From WYEG01 sp049414625 (GTDB taxonomy: Bacteria; Desulfobacterota; Thermodesulfobacteria; Thermodesulfobacteriales; Thermodesulfobacteriaceae), in the NCBI GenBank assembly GCA_049414625.1, contig JBMSAU010000122.1, positions 62,001-126,000 of the forward strand: a DNA stretch of 64,000 bases, read 5' to 3'. The notes below the pieces were generated by a model. That model searched no databases and was not told the DNA's origin. It saw nothing but the letters and a program-made list of their open reading frames with translations. Below are positions 51,699-59,685 of the stretch, piece after piece. The position numbers were made by a program, and so were the translations under genes. Within the stretch, counting starts at the first letter, position 1, and every line of letters starts with the position of its first letter.

Positions 51699-52337
51699 AT
51701 GAAGCTTGCTGGTCTTTATGCCATAACCGATGAAAGGCTGACCCCTTATAAAGAGGGGAAAATCTTTCAGTTAGTTGAGAAGGTTTTAAAAGGCGGGGCA
51801 AGAGTAGTTCAGCTTCGAGATAAGACTAACCCAGATGAAAAGCTCATCCCGATTGCTGAAAAACTAAGAGAACTTTGCCATGCCTATTCAGCCCTTTTTA
51901 TTGTTAACGATAGGGTGAGGTTGGCTCAGGAGGTTTCTGCAGACGGGGTCCATGTGGGGAAGGACGATGAAGACGTAGCCCTTGTGCGAAAGCTTTTACC
52001 AAAGGATGCGGTGGTTGGTGTTTCCTGCTATGCTGACCTTGAGCGTGCAAAGAGGGCTCAAAGCCTTGGGGCAAGCTATGTTGCCTTTGGGAGCTTTTTC
52101 CCTTCCCCAACCAAACCAGAATCTTCCTTAGCTCCTTTTGAAATTTTGGAACAAGCTAAGAAAGAGCTAAGCATACCCATCTGTGCAATCGGTGGCATAA
52201 CCCTCGAAAAAGCAGAAATCCTTTTGAAACATGGCGCAGACCTTATCGCGGTAGTAAGCGACCTTTGGACAAGCGAAGACCCTGAAAAAAGAGCCCGAGG
52301 CTATACGGAGTTGTTCAAGAAGTATGGGAAACTGTAA
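51699..52337 (+). CDS. thiE: Thiamine-phosphate synthase
   Basis: Joins HMP-PP and thiazole phosphate. TIM barrel of 212 residues: LYAITDERL, VVQLRDK, IVNDRVRLA, DGVHVGKDDED, VGVSCY, VAFGSFFPSPTKP and AIGGI. No other thi genes are adjacent. The 3' end is 3 bp from the convergent flavoprotein gene. Confidence 0.95.
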   Translation: MKLAGLYAITDERLTPYKEGKIFQLVEKVLKGGARVVQLRDKTNPDEKLIPIAEKLRELCHAYSALFIVNDRVRLAQEVSADGVHVGKDDEDVALVRKLLPKDAVVGVSCYADLERAKRAQSLGASYVAFGSFFPSPTKPESSLAPFEILEQAKKELSIPICAIGGITLEKAEILLKHGADLIAVVSDLWTSEDPEKRARGYTELFKKYGKL

Positions 52338-52340
52338 AAT

Positions 52341-52952
52341 TCATGGGCTTGCGCTTCTATCAACTGGCCATTCTTCTTCAGGAAGGGTGGCAACGGCTAC
52401 TCCAAGCTCTCTCACCTTTTCTAAGTGTTCGGGAAACTTAAGGATGGCTCCTTTATCATCCACCCCACGGAAGAATAAGCCCCCTACATAAACACCCCAG
52501 CAAGCATCCATCACATACTTAAAGGACCTGACAAGCCCCTCAAAAAGCTTCTTACCCTTTGTAGCTCCAACACCTAGAAGTAAGCCTTTAGGTGTTTTCC
52601 TGAAGGGGTGAGGCTCATTTAAACGGTATTTTCGGCACCAGAGGGCTTGGAAGCGTTCAAAAAAGGCTTGTAGCATCGCCGGATGGGAGTAGAAAAATAT
52701 GGGGGTTGCACAGACTATCACATCAGAAGAAAGGATCTTTTCATAGATAGGGGTTAGGTCATCGTTTAAGACGCACTCTCCTGTTTCGTCGCAGCCTCCG
52801 CACTCAATGCAGGGTGAAAATTTAAGCTGATAGAGGGAGATTTTTTCCACGCTTGCCCCTTTTGATGAGGCACCCTCAATAAAGGCAGAAAGAAGTAGGT
52901 CTGAGTTTCCGCCTCTGCGGGGGCTTCCATGAACGGCTAAGACTTTAATCAA
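52341..52952 (-). CDS. Iron-sulfur flavoprotein / FMN-dependent reductase
   Basis: 203 residues with the flavodoxin-like FMN loop GSPRRGGNSD and a compact Cys motif CIECGGC-x5-C (Cys48, 51, 54, 60) that holds a 4Fe-4S cluster in Isf proteins. ATPIFFYSHPAMLQAFFER is typical of the NADPH-dependent FMN reductase family. Probably moves electrons in an anaerobe; the partner is unknown. Confidence 0.85.
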   Translation of the reverse strand: MIKVLAVHGSPRRGGNSDLLLSAFIEGASSKGASVEKISLYQLKFSPCIECGGCDETGECVLNDDLTPIYEKILSSDVIVCATPIFFYSHPAMLQAFFERFQALWCRKYRLNEPHPFRKTPKGLLLGVGATKGKKLFEGLVRSFKYVMDACWGVYVGGLFFRGVDDKGAILKFPEHLEKVRELGVAVATLPEEEWPVDRSASP

Positions 52953-52983
52953 ATCTTTAGCCTTCCTCTATGGTCTTTTTTTA

Positions 52984-53166
52984 CTACTCGATGGACTCTA
53001 GGGTAAAGACTTCTTCGAAGGTTGCAGGGGAACAGCGCCCCATTTCAATAAACTTGATGACGATCTCTTTTGTAGTGCGAAGGATGATTTCTTCCACGGG
53101 GTTTAAAGCCTGCTTTTCTCCGAGGTTTTGACGTTTTTCTAAGTTGATTATCTTATCTTGAGGCAT
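52984..53166 (-). CDS. Small conserved-looking protein after tRNA-Ala
   Basis: 60 residues, soluble, helical, with a charged N terminus and the stretch TKEIVIKFIEMGRCSPATFE. I believe similar small proteins occur in delta-like bacteria, without known function. The ATG is 11 bp after the tRNA-Ala 3' end, has no ribosome site, and is likely on the tRNA transcript. Confidence 0.6.
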   Translation of the reverse strand: MPQDKIINLEKRQNLGEKQALNPVEEIILRTTKEIVIKFIEMGRCSPATFEEVFTLESIE

Positions 53167-53177
53167 AAAGTTTTAGA

Positions 53178-53252
53178 TGGTGGAGCCGGTGGGACTTGAA
53201 CCCACGACCTCGTGAATGCCATTCACGCGCTCTCCCTCTGAGCTACGGCCCC
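53178..53252 (-). tRNA. tRNA-Ala (anticodon GGC)
   Basis: 75 nt including an encoded CCA. Acceptor GGGGCCG pairs with CGGCTCC through the alanine identity G3-U70 wobble, then discriminator A. D arm TAGCTCAG; anticodon stem CGTGA/TCACG with loop ATGGCAT (anticodon GGC); T arm GGTTCAAGTCC. Confidence 0.98.
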
Positions 53253-53265
53253 AGATTCTTATTTA

Positions 53266-53294
53266 ATTTTAAGCTTAAATTCTTCTTTTGTCAA
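53266..53294 (-). promoter_or_regulatory. Promoter of tRNA-Ala
   Basis: Minus-strand TTGACA (53289-53294), 17-bp spacer, TAAAAT (53266-53271), 13 bp before the tRNA. Upstream is GCTGTTCAAAAA (53309-53320), a 12-bp match to the terminal repeat of the IS at 62472. Confidence 0.7.
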
Positions 53295-53329
53295 GCAATT
53301 ATAAGTGAGCTGTTCAAAAAGGCTTTCTA

Positions 53330-53470
53330 CATTGTCCTGCCGAGCAAAAGCCGAGGCATCCCTCACTTCGTTCGGGACGGCGTCCCTTATCACTTCGTTC
53401 GGGACGATGCTCCAGGGAGAGTGACCTCCTCGGTTGACGCTTCCCCCTCTCTCCTCCGGTCAGAATGGCA
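53330..53470. repeat. Composite interspersed palindromic repeat
   Basis: The plus strand begins TTGTCCTGCCGAGC..AAGCCGAGG like the aroD and 23.8-kb copies. The minus strand from 53475 reads GCCATTCTGACCGGAGGAGAG, a degenerate copy in the other orientation. CACTTCGTTCGGGACG occurs twice in between (53368-53383 and 53391-53406). No gene is supported in 53253-53587. Confidence 0.6.
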
Positions 53471-53534
53471 AAAACGGTATGGATAAATGACACTTGGTTG
53501 GCTTGCAAATGACATAAGACTTTCTTATTTTTAC

Positions 53535-53562
53535 TTGAATTTTTATTTAGCTAATCTAATAT
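53535..53562 (+). promoter_or_regulatory. Candidate promoter of the phoH operon
   Basis: TTGAAT (53535-53540), 16-bp spacer, TAATAT (53557-53562), upstream of GGAGG at 53583. Confidence 0.4.
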
Positions 53563-53599
53563 TATACTCAAACTAAAACTAAGGAGGATGCGTAAAAAG

Positions 53600-54589
53600 A
53601 TGGCAAGAAGGGCTGTAGAAGAGGTTGAGGTAAGAGAGCTTGTTTTTGAAGATTATCCCCTTCTTAGGAACCTTTATGGGGAGAGGGGGATAAATTTTAA
53701 GATTTTAGAAAAGCTCTTTCATGTTGAGCTCACACTTCGAGGAAATCAAGTGATCATGACGGGTGCACCTTACGATGTTGAGCTTGCTGACAAGGCGTTA
53801 ACCGAACTTTATGGGCTTATCAAGGCTGGTTATAATCTTTATCCTTCGGATGTGGAATATGCAGGAAGAACTCTCCTTGAAAACCCAAATGTTAGCCTAA
53901 AGGACATCTTTCTTGATACTATACTTGTCACCCCTGGGAAAAAGATCATTGCTCCCAAAAGCCCCACTCAGAAAAAGTACATCGATGCCATAAGGCAGGC
54001 TGACATTGTTTTTGGTATTGGTCCAGCAGGAACCGGTAAGACCTATCTCGCGGTAGCCATGGCTGTATCCTTCCTGCTTAAGGGAGAGGTGAGTAGGATC
54101 ATTCTTGTGAGACCTGCGGTTGAAGCTGGGGAAAAGCTTGGCTTTTTACCAGGAGACCTTGTTGAAAAGGTAAACCCCTATCTTCGTCCTATTTATGACG
54201 CCCTCTACGACATGCTATCCTTTGACCGGGTAACAAAGCTCTTCCAAAAAGGTGTGATTGAGATTGCTCCCCTTGCCTTCATGCGGGGTAGAACCTTGAA
54301 CGACGCTTTCATAATTTTGGATGAAGCCCAGAACACTACTACTGAACAGATGAAGATGTTCTTAACAAGAATCGGACAAGGCTCAAGAGCGGTGATCACA
54401 GGGGATGTGACCCAGATTGACCTTCCCGACCCAAAGAAGTCAGGTTTGCTTGAGGCGATGGAGATACTTGAAGGGATCGAAGGAATAGCTTTTGTCTACT
54501 TTACCAAGCAGGATGTGGTTAGGCATCCCATCGTGCAAAGGATAATTGAAGCCTACGAAAGGAAGGAGGCAAGAAAGGGTGAAGGCTAA
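53600..54589 (+). CDS. PhoH-family ATPase/RNase-associated protein
   Basis: About 329 residues. An N-terminal KH-like region (HVELTLRGNQVIMTG) is followed by the PhoH ATPase domain: Walker A GPAGTGKTYLA, RPAVEAGEKLGFLPGD and Walker B FIILDEAQN, then TGDVTQIDLP. PhoH proteins are linked to RNA maturation with YbeY. ATG 53588 is immediately after GGAGG, so ATG 53600 (spacing 12) is preferred. The end overlaps the next gene by 11 bp. Confidence 0.9.
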   Translation: MARRAVEEVEVRELVFEDYPLLRNLYGERGINFKILEKLFHVELTLRGNQVIMTGAPYDVELADKALTELYGLIKAGYNLYPSDVEYAGRTLLENPNVSLKDIFLDTILVTPGKKIIAPKSPTQKKYIDAIRQADIVFGIGPAGTGKTYLAVAMAVSFLLKGEVSRIILVRPAVEAGEKLGFLPGDLVEKVNPYLRPIYDALYDMLSFDRVTKLFQKGVIEIAPLAFMRGRTLNDAFIILDEAQNTTTEQMKMFLTRIGQGSRAVITGDVTQIDLPDPKKSGLLEAMEILEGIEGIAFVYFTKQDVVRHPIVQRIIEAYERKEARKGEG

Positions 54590-55616
54590 GCTGATACCTG
54601 TTGAGGAGGCTATTGGACATGTTTTACCCCACGATGTAACCATGATCGTCCCCGGGCAGTTTAAGGGGGCTCGCTTTAAGAAAGGGCATATCATCCGAGA
54701 AGAGGATATCCCAATCCTTAAAGCCTGCGGGAAGGACCATATCTACATTCTTGAGCTTGAGCCGGATGAGCTTCATGAGGATGAGGTTGCTCTCAGGCTT
54801 GCCAAAGCATGCTGTGGAGAGGGGGTAACATTTTCTCCAGAAATTCGCGAGGGAAAGGTAATCTTTAAGGCAGATAGAGATGGACTTTTCAAGGTGGAAA
54901 CCGAAGCGGTTTTTCGCATAAACATGCTTGGGGAGATAAGCTTATCCACAAAGCACAACAACCTCTGGGTAAAAAAGGGAGATCAGCTTGCAGGGGGAAG
55001 AGCAATTCCCCTTGTGGTAAAAGAGTCTCTGGTTAGGGAAGTGGAAAGGATTTGCTCGGAGTATTCACAAGGGGTTTTAAGGGTTCTTCCCAGAAAGGTT
55101 AACTCCGCAGGTCTTGTTATCACCGGGAACGAGGTTTTCTACGGCAGAATTGAGGATGCCTTTGCCCCGAGGTTAATACCGAAGCTTCAGAGTTTTGGAT
55201 TAAACGTTCTTGGACCGCTCTTTGCCCCAGACGATAGAGAATTTATCAGAGCTTCCATTGAGGACCTATTCAAGCGAGGAGCGGAGGTAGTGCTTGTTAC
55301 TGGTGGAATGTCTGTTGACCCAGACGATGTTACTCGCTTAGCCATTCAGGATTTAAATCCTGACCATTACGTTTACGGAACTCCGGTTCTTCCCGGAAAC
55401 ATGTTCCTTTACGCAAGCCTGGGAGATAGGGTGATCCTTGGTATACCTGCTTGTGCAATGTTTTTCAAAATCACCGTCCTTGACCTTATCCTACCCCGAG
55501 TTCTTGTTGGTGAGAAGATTACTCGGGAAGACATTGCAAGGCTTGGTCACGGTGGCTTTTGCTACAACTGTCCAGAGTGTAGATACCCAATCTGCCCCTT
55601 TGGAAAGGCATGCTAA
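54579..55616 (+). CDS. Molybdopterin-binding-domain protein with Cys-rich tail
   Basis: About 345 residues from GTG 54579, nine bases after GGAGG; a TTG at 54546 is less likely. It has a MoeA/CinA-like MoCF-binding fold: TGNEVFYGRIEDAFAPRL, VLVTGGMSVDPDD and GIPACAMFF. The last 20 residues have FCYNCPECRYPICPF plus GKAC, six cysteines suited to an Fe-S or zinc site. Possibly in molybdenum or tungsten cofactor handling, consistent with mobB downstream, but no enzyme can be named. Confidence 0.8.
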   Translation: MKAKLIPVEEAIGHVLPHDVTMIVPGQFKGARFKKGHIIREEDIPILKACGKDHIYILELEPDELHEDEVALRLAKACCGEGVTFSPEIREGKVIFKADRDGLFKVETEAVFRINMLGEISLSTKHNNLWVKKGDQLAGGRAIPLVVKESLVREVERICSEYSQGVLRVLPRKVNSAGLVITGNEVFYGRIEDAFAPRLIPKLQSFGLNVLGPLFAPDDREFIRASIEDLFKRGAEVVLVTGGMSVDPDDVTRLAIQDLNPDHYVYGTPVLPGNMFLYASLGDRVILGIPACAMFFKITVLDLILPRVLVGEKITREDIARLGHGGFCYNCPECRYPICPFGKAC

Positions 55617-55888
55617 ACGCCTTCCTTAGAGCTTTGATCAAGACAATAGACCTTTTACTATTCCTTTATGTCTGGCTCATTATCGCTCGAGCTATAATCT
55701 CCTGGGTTAACCCTAATCCTTATCATCCTGTAGTTCGGTTTCTTTACCAGACAACCGAGCCTGTGTTAAGTATAGCAAGACGAGTTATTCCACCTATCTA
55801 CGGGCTTGACCTAAGCCCAGTTGCGGTAATATTTTTAATATATCTTATCCGCGAACTTTTGCATTATATAAGGTTTAATCTGTATTAG
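55610..55888 (+). CDS. YggT-family membrane protein
   Basis: 92 residues with two hydrophobic segments. RAIISWVNPNPYHPVVRFLYQTTEPVL is the YggT signature region, here cited by its W-V-N-P and T-E-P-x-L elements. The family is linked to osmotic shock resistance and, in some bacteria, division. Overlaps the upstream gene by 7 bp. Confidence 0.9.
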   Translation: MLNAFLRALIKTIDLLLFLYVWLIIARAIISWVNPNPYHPVVRFLYQTTEPVLSIARRVIPPIYGLDLSPVAVIFLIYLIRELLHYIRFNLY

Positions 55889-55909
55889 CCTAGGCAAATC
55901 CCTAAAAGT

Positions 55910-56125
55910 ATGCTTTTTGAGGTAAAGGTAAAATCTTTAGAAGTAGAAATTCGGGCAAAGTTAGACGATAACGAGGCTAACAAGAGGCTTCTTTCTTTTT
56001 TAGCAAAAAAGCTAAACCCGCCCAAGGAAAATCTTAAGATTGTGAAAGGAAATAGAGAAAGGAAAAAGCTAATAAAGATAAAGGATATTACTGAAGAAGC
56101 ATTCTGGGAGAAGATTAGTCCATGA
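55910..56125 (+). CDS. DUF167 (YggU)-family protein
   Basis: 71 residues. DDNEANKRLLSFLAKKL and ENLKIVKGNRERKKLIKI are the DUF167 core (A-N helix then G-x-x-R-K strand). Function unknown; gene pairs yggT-yggU are common, and here they are 21 bp apart. ATGA overlap with the HAD gene. Confidence 0.85.
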   Translation: MLFEVKVKSLEVEIRAKLDDNEANKRLLSFLAKKLNPPKENLKIVKGNRERKKLIKIKDITEEAFWEKISP

Positions 56126-56793
56126 AAAGACACATCTTTTTTGATTTAGACGGAGTTATACTTGACTCGATGAAGTATCATGCTCGGGCTTGGATTGAAG
56201 CCTTTTCGCAATTAGGGCTATCCTTTAGCGAAGAAGAAATTTATCTTCATGAAGGGGCGATAGAGCTTGACACTGCAAGAACCCTTTTTACCTCCCGAGG
56301 GGTCAATCCGACGAAGGAATTCTTTGAGTCAGCCTTTAGGCTCCAAAAGAGGATCTTTTTAGAAAAATACGCCAAGCTTGTCAAACCTTATCCTCAAGTG
56401 CCAGACCTTTTAGAAAACTTGAAGAGGGATGGGAGGAAGCTTGCCTTGGTTACAAGCTCTCACGCCGAGATCTTAGAAAAGGTCTTTCCTAGAAGCTTAG
56501 AGAAGTTTTTTGATGTCATCGTGACAGGAGATAAGGTGCCAAGAAGAAAGCCCCATCCTGACCCTTATCTTACAGCTTTATCTACACTTCAAGCTGATAA
56601 GAGTGATTCCCTTGTCGTTGAAAATGCGCCAGCTGGTATTAAGTCAGCGAAATCGGCAGGGCTCTTTTGCGTTGCAATCAAAACAACCCTTCCTGAGGAA
56701 CATCTAAAGCTTGCCGACCTAATCGCCGAGGACCACACCCACTTAAGCGAGCTACTGCTTGACGGAAGCTTAAAAAGGGAGGGTAAAGGCTAG
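56122..56793 (+). CDS. HAD-superfamily phosphatase, beta-phosphoglucomutase/Gph-like
   Basis: 223 residues. Motif I FDLDGVILDS with the nucleophile and acid Asp, motif II TSSH, motif III K in RRKPHPDPYL, motif IV VVENAPAGIKSA. A helical cap follows motif I. Substrate could be phosphoglycolate or a sugar phosphate. Confidence 0.88.
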   Translation: MKRHIFFDLDGVILDSMKYHARAWIEAFSQLGLSFSEEEIYLHEGAIELDTARTLFTSRGVNPTKEFFESAFRLQKRIFLEKYAKLVKPYPQVPDLLENLKRDGRKLALVTSSHAEILEKVFPRSLEKFFDVIVTGDKVPRRKPHPDPYLTALSTLQADKSDSLVVENAPAGIKSAKSAGLFCVAIKTTLPEEHLKLADLIAEDHTHLSELLLDGSLKREGKG

Positions 56794-57720
56794 TTGTTCA
56801 ACTATTTAGAATACTTTTCTCGCTATCAAGAGATTATCCCAGACTTTGACGAGTTTATCGAACATCTTCGAACACCCCATCAACAGTATTTTAGGATAAA
56901 CAATCTAAAGATAAGTCAAGATGAGGTCCCATTTCTTTTAGAGAAGTTAAGGGAAAAGGGTATTGTGGCTGAGCCAGTATCAGCGGTTCCAGGTTTTTAC
57001 TACGTTGTGAACAACGAGGAGGTTTCTCTTGGGAATGTTCTTGAGTATAGCCTTGGGTTTATCCATTCTATGACCCTTTCAAGTGCTCTTCCAGTGATCG
57101 CCCTTGACCCAAAGCCTGGAGAGTTGATACTTGACCTCTGCGCAGCCCCAGGCGGAAAGACCGCTTTAATGAGCATGCTCACAAACGATAGGGCTTACAT
57201 CATTGCCAATGATAAAAGGCTAGACAGACTAACCGCTCTTTCAGCAAACTTGAAAAGACTGGGAGTAACTTGTGCTATTTTGACGAGATATCGGGGGGAA
57301 GAGTTTCCCTTCGGATTAGAGTTTGATAAGGTTTTGGTCGATGCCCCTTGCTCTGGAGAAGGAAGATATCGCATAGGGCTTGAAGGGGAGTTGCTCTATC
57401 AGAAAGGCTCAGGCAGGGCAAACCTTCCCGCAATTCAAAAAGGACTTATCGTTCGGGCATTTGACCTGTTAAAACCAGGTGGTATCTTGGTTTACTCTAC
57501 TTGCACCATAAACCCTGAGGAGAACGAAGCGGTAGTTGATTATCTTTTGCGAAAAAGACAAGCGAGACTACTTGATTTTGAAGCTCCTCTTCCTTTTGAA
57601 CCAGGGCTAACCGAATGGCAAGGCAAGCCCTTCCATCCTGACATGGTAAAAACTAAAAGGTTTTATAGCCATAAGACAAGAGCAGTTGGTTTCTTCGTAG
57701 CAAAGCTAATCAAAGCTTAA
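56794..57720 (+). CDS. RsmB/NOP-family rRNA (cytosine-C5) methyltransferase
   Basis: 308 residues. SAM site DLCAAPGGKT, catalytic Cys motifs DAPCSGEG and YSTCTINPEENE. The N terminus is short with no NusB domain, so it is RsmF/NSUN-like rather than full RsmB. TTG start right after the HAD stop. Target site in rRNA or tRNA cannot be assigned. Confidence 0.9.
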   Translation: MFNYLEYFSRYQEIIPDFDEFIEHLRTPHQQYFRINNLKISQDEVPFLLEKLREKGIVAEPVSAVPGFYYVVNNEEVSLGNVLEYSLGFIHSMTLSSALPVIALDPKPGELILDLCAAPGGKTALMSMLTNDRAYIIANDKRLDRLTALSANLKRLGVTCAILTRYRGEEFPFGLEFDKVLVDAPCSGEGRYRIGLEGELLYQKGSGRANLPAIQKGLIVRAFDLLKPGGILVYSTCTINPEENEAVVDYLLRKRQARLLDFEAPLPFEPGLTEWQGKPFHPDMVKTKRFYSHKTRAVGFFVAKLIKA

Positions 57721-57747
57721 TAAACTGAGCTTTTCATAAACCTTAGC

Positions 57748-57775
57748 TTGCGAGTTTTCGTTTGAGTTTTATAAT
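57748..57775 (+). promoter_or_regulatory. Promoter of the UPF0173-mobB-HIT-ppcA unit
   Basis: TTGCGA (57748-57753), 16-bp spacer, perfect TATAAT (57770-57775). The ATG at 57815 has GAGGTG upstream. Confidence 0.65.
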
Positions 57776-57814
57776 ATGTATAATTGTAAAAAAAATTGAT
57801 TTTGAGGTGCCCCC

Positions 57815-58504
57815 ATGGAGTTAACCTTCTATGGACATTCCTGTTTTAAAATAGTTTCCCCTCAGGGTAAGAAGATCCTTATAGACCCTTGGGTAAGCAA
57901 TCCTCAAGCCCCAAAGGACGTTGACCTTGGTCCTTATGATTACATCCTCATAACCCATGCCCATGGGGACCATTTAGGGGATGCGATAAAGCTTGCAAGG
58001 ACATCCGTAACTCAGGTCATAGCCATCCACGAAATCCAGCAGTATCTTCTAAGTAAGGGCGTTCCTAATGCCATAGGTATGAACATCGGGGGAAGCTACC
58101 GTTCAAACGGTCTCACCTTTACGATGGTTATGGCTCTTCATAGCTCCTCTTTGCCCGATGGTTCATACGGTGGTGAGCCCTGCGGCTTTGTCATCACTCT
58201 GGAAAATGGACTTAAGGTCTATCATGCTGGGGACACGGGTTTATTCTACGACATGAAGCTGATAGGTGAGCTATACCAGCCTGACGTAGCCCTCATCCCC
58301 ATCGGAGACCACTATGTGATGGGTCCAAGGGAAGCAGCTAAGGCTTGTCAGCTTATCAAGCCAAAATTCGTGATCCCCATGCATTACCAGACCTTCCCAA
58401 TTCTTACCGGCACGGTTGAAGAGTTTAAAGCCTTCCTTAGCGAAGAGGATTATCAACCCGAGGTTATAGTCTTAAGACCTGGAGAAAGCTTTATCCTTAA
58501 ATAG
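57815..58504 (+). CDS. UPF0173 metallo-beta-lactamase-fold hydrolase
   Basis: 229 residues. GHSCFKI and the metal site THAHGDHLGD (H-x-H-x-D-H), then HAGDTGLFYDM and PMHYQTFP give the full set of MBL-fold metal ligands. Probably binds two zinc or iron ions; the substrate is unknown. First gene of the unit leading to ppcA. Confidence 0.9.
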   Translation: MELTFYGHSCFKIVSPQGKKILIDPWVSNPQAPKDVDLGPYDYILITHAHGDHLGDAIKLARTSVTQVIAIHEIQQYLLSKGVPNAIGMNIGGSYRSNGLTFTMVMALHSSSLPDGSYGGEPCGFVITLENGLKVYHAGDTGLFYDMKLIGELYQPDVALIPIGDHYVMGPREAAKACQLIKPKFVIPMHYQTFPILTGTVEEFKAFLSEEDYQPEVIVLRPGESFILK

Positions 58505-58517
58505 TCTTTGCAAAGGT

Positions 58518-59147
58518 ATGCCCAAATTTCTTGCCCTATCTGGATACCACAATTCTGGGAAAACTACGGTTGGAACCTATATCGTTGCCAAGCTTTCAGA
58601 AAGGGGCTATAAGGTTGGAGTCATTAAATCTACAAAAGAAACGACAGAGGAAACTGATAAACCGGGATCTGACACTTTTAAATACAGAAAGGCAGGAGCA
58701 AAGTTAGTTGCCCTTTTTCAAAAGGACAGGATGACTCTTTTTATTGAGGATTTGCCAAAGGAAAAAGATAAAGTTTTTACCCTCTTTGAAAGGCTTTTTT
58801 TTGATTACGACTTGGTAATCCTTGAAGGATTTAAAGAATGGAGGGATGTCCCTAAGATTTGGCTTAAAAGCAACGATGAAGAGGGGCTCCCTGAAGGAAT
58901 AGAAAACATCCAGATGATTGCTGAAGCAAAGGATAAAGAAAAGATCCTTAGGTTTGTGGAGGAATATTTAGGAGTCCAAAACAACGGAGATATAAAAATC
59001 TTTGTATTTGTAAATGATGAGTATATTCCGTTAAAACCACATTTGAAGCTCCTTTGTCAAAACATCATGCTTGGGATCTTGGCAAGCCTAAAAGGTGTCA
59101 CCCAAATACAAGAGGTAAAGACCGTCGAAGTTTTGATCAAAAGGTAA
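58518..59147 (+). CDS. mobB: MobB-like molybdopterin-guanine dinucleotide biosynthesis protein
   Basis: 209 residues. P-loop GYHNSGKTTVGTY, IKSTKE, and DLVILEGFKEW typical of MobB, a GTP-binding accessory in MGD cofactor assembly. A ~40-residue C-terminal part is less conserved. No mobA nearby. Supports use of Mo/W enzymes such as formate dehydrogenases. Confidence 0.88.
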   Translation: MPKFLALSGYHNSGKTTVGTYIVAKLSERGYKVGVIKSTKETTEETDKPGSDTFKYRKAGAKLVALFQKDRMTLFIEDLPKEKDKVFTLFERLFFDYDLVILEGFKEWRDVPKIWLKSNDEEGLPEGIENIQMIAEAKDKEKILRFVEEYLGVQNNGDIKIFVFVNDEYIPLKPHLKLLCQNIMLGILASLKGVTQIQEVKTVEVLIKR

Positions 59148-59181
59148 AGAGCTAGGTTAAGGAAGAGAAAAGGTCTACCGC

Positions 59182-59685
59182 ATGGAAAGGAGGATACTCT
59201 GGGCTCCCTGGAGAGGAGAGTATGTAAGCGGAAAAAGGGAAAATAAATGCATCTTTTGCCCCCCTTACGAAGGAGTAGCCCCGGACGATAGACCTATCCT
59301 CTACTTTGATAATTTGGTAGTAGTAATGCTCAACAAGTTTCCTTATAACACAGGGCATCTTCTCATCAGCCCTGTTAGACATGTGGCTGAGCTTGAGGAT
59401 CTCTCAAGTGAGGAGCTTTTAGCCCTCATGAAGATTACTCAAGAATCCATCAGGATCCTTAAAGGGTGCCTAAAGCCTGATGGATTTAATGTGGGTTTTA
59501 ACCTTGGTAAGGTTGCTGGAGCTGGCTATCCTGATCATATCCATCTACAGGTTGTTCCTCGTTGGGTCGGTGATGTAAACTTTCTAACCATCCTTGACGA
59601 TGTCCGTTTAGCTTCCAACCATTACCTACAGGTCCATGAAATGTTAAAATCTTATTTTGATAAACTAAAGGAGAAGAAGTCATGA
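59182..59685 (+). CDS. HIT-family nucleotide phosphorylase/hydrolase
   Basis: 167 residues. An N-terminal CIFC and the HIT motif DHIHLQVVPRW. The third His of the usual H-x-H-x-H is Gln, the pattern of Ap4A phosphorylases and GalT rather than Hint hydrolases. FPYNTGHLLISPVRHVAEL is typical of the AP4A phosphorylase-like branch. ppcA starts 4 bp inside its end (ATGA). Confidence 0.88.
   Translation: MERRILWAPWRGEYVSGKRENKCIFCPPYEGVAPDDRPILYFDNLVVVMLNKFPYNTGHLLISPVRHVAELEDLSSEELLALMKITQESIRILKGCLKPDGFNVGFNLGKVAGAGYPDHIHLQVVPRWVGDVNFLTILDDVRLASNHYLQVHEMLKSYFDKLKEKKS

Noticed and set aside
53196..53486. Plus-strand 96-codon frame over tRNA-Ala and the repeat
   Set aside because: It is the antisense of the tRNA followed by repeat DNA, with no ribosome site.
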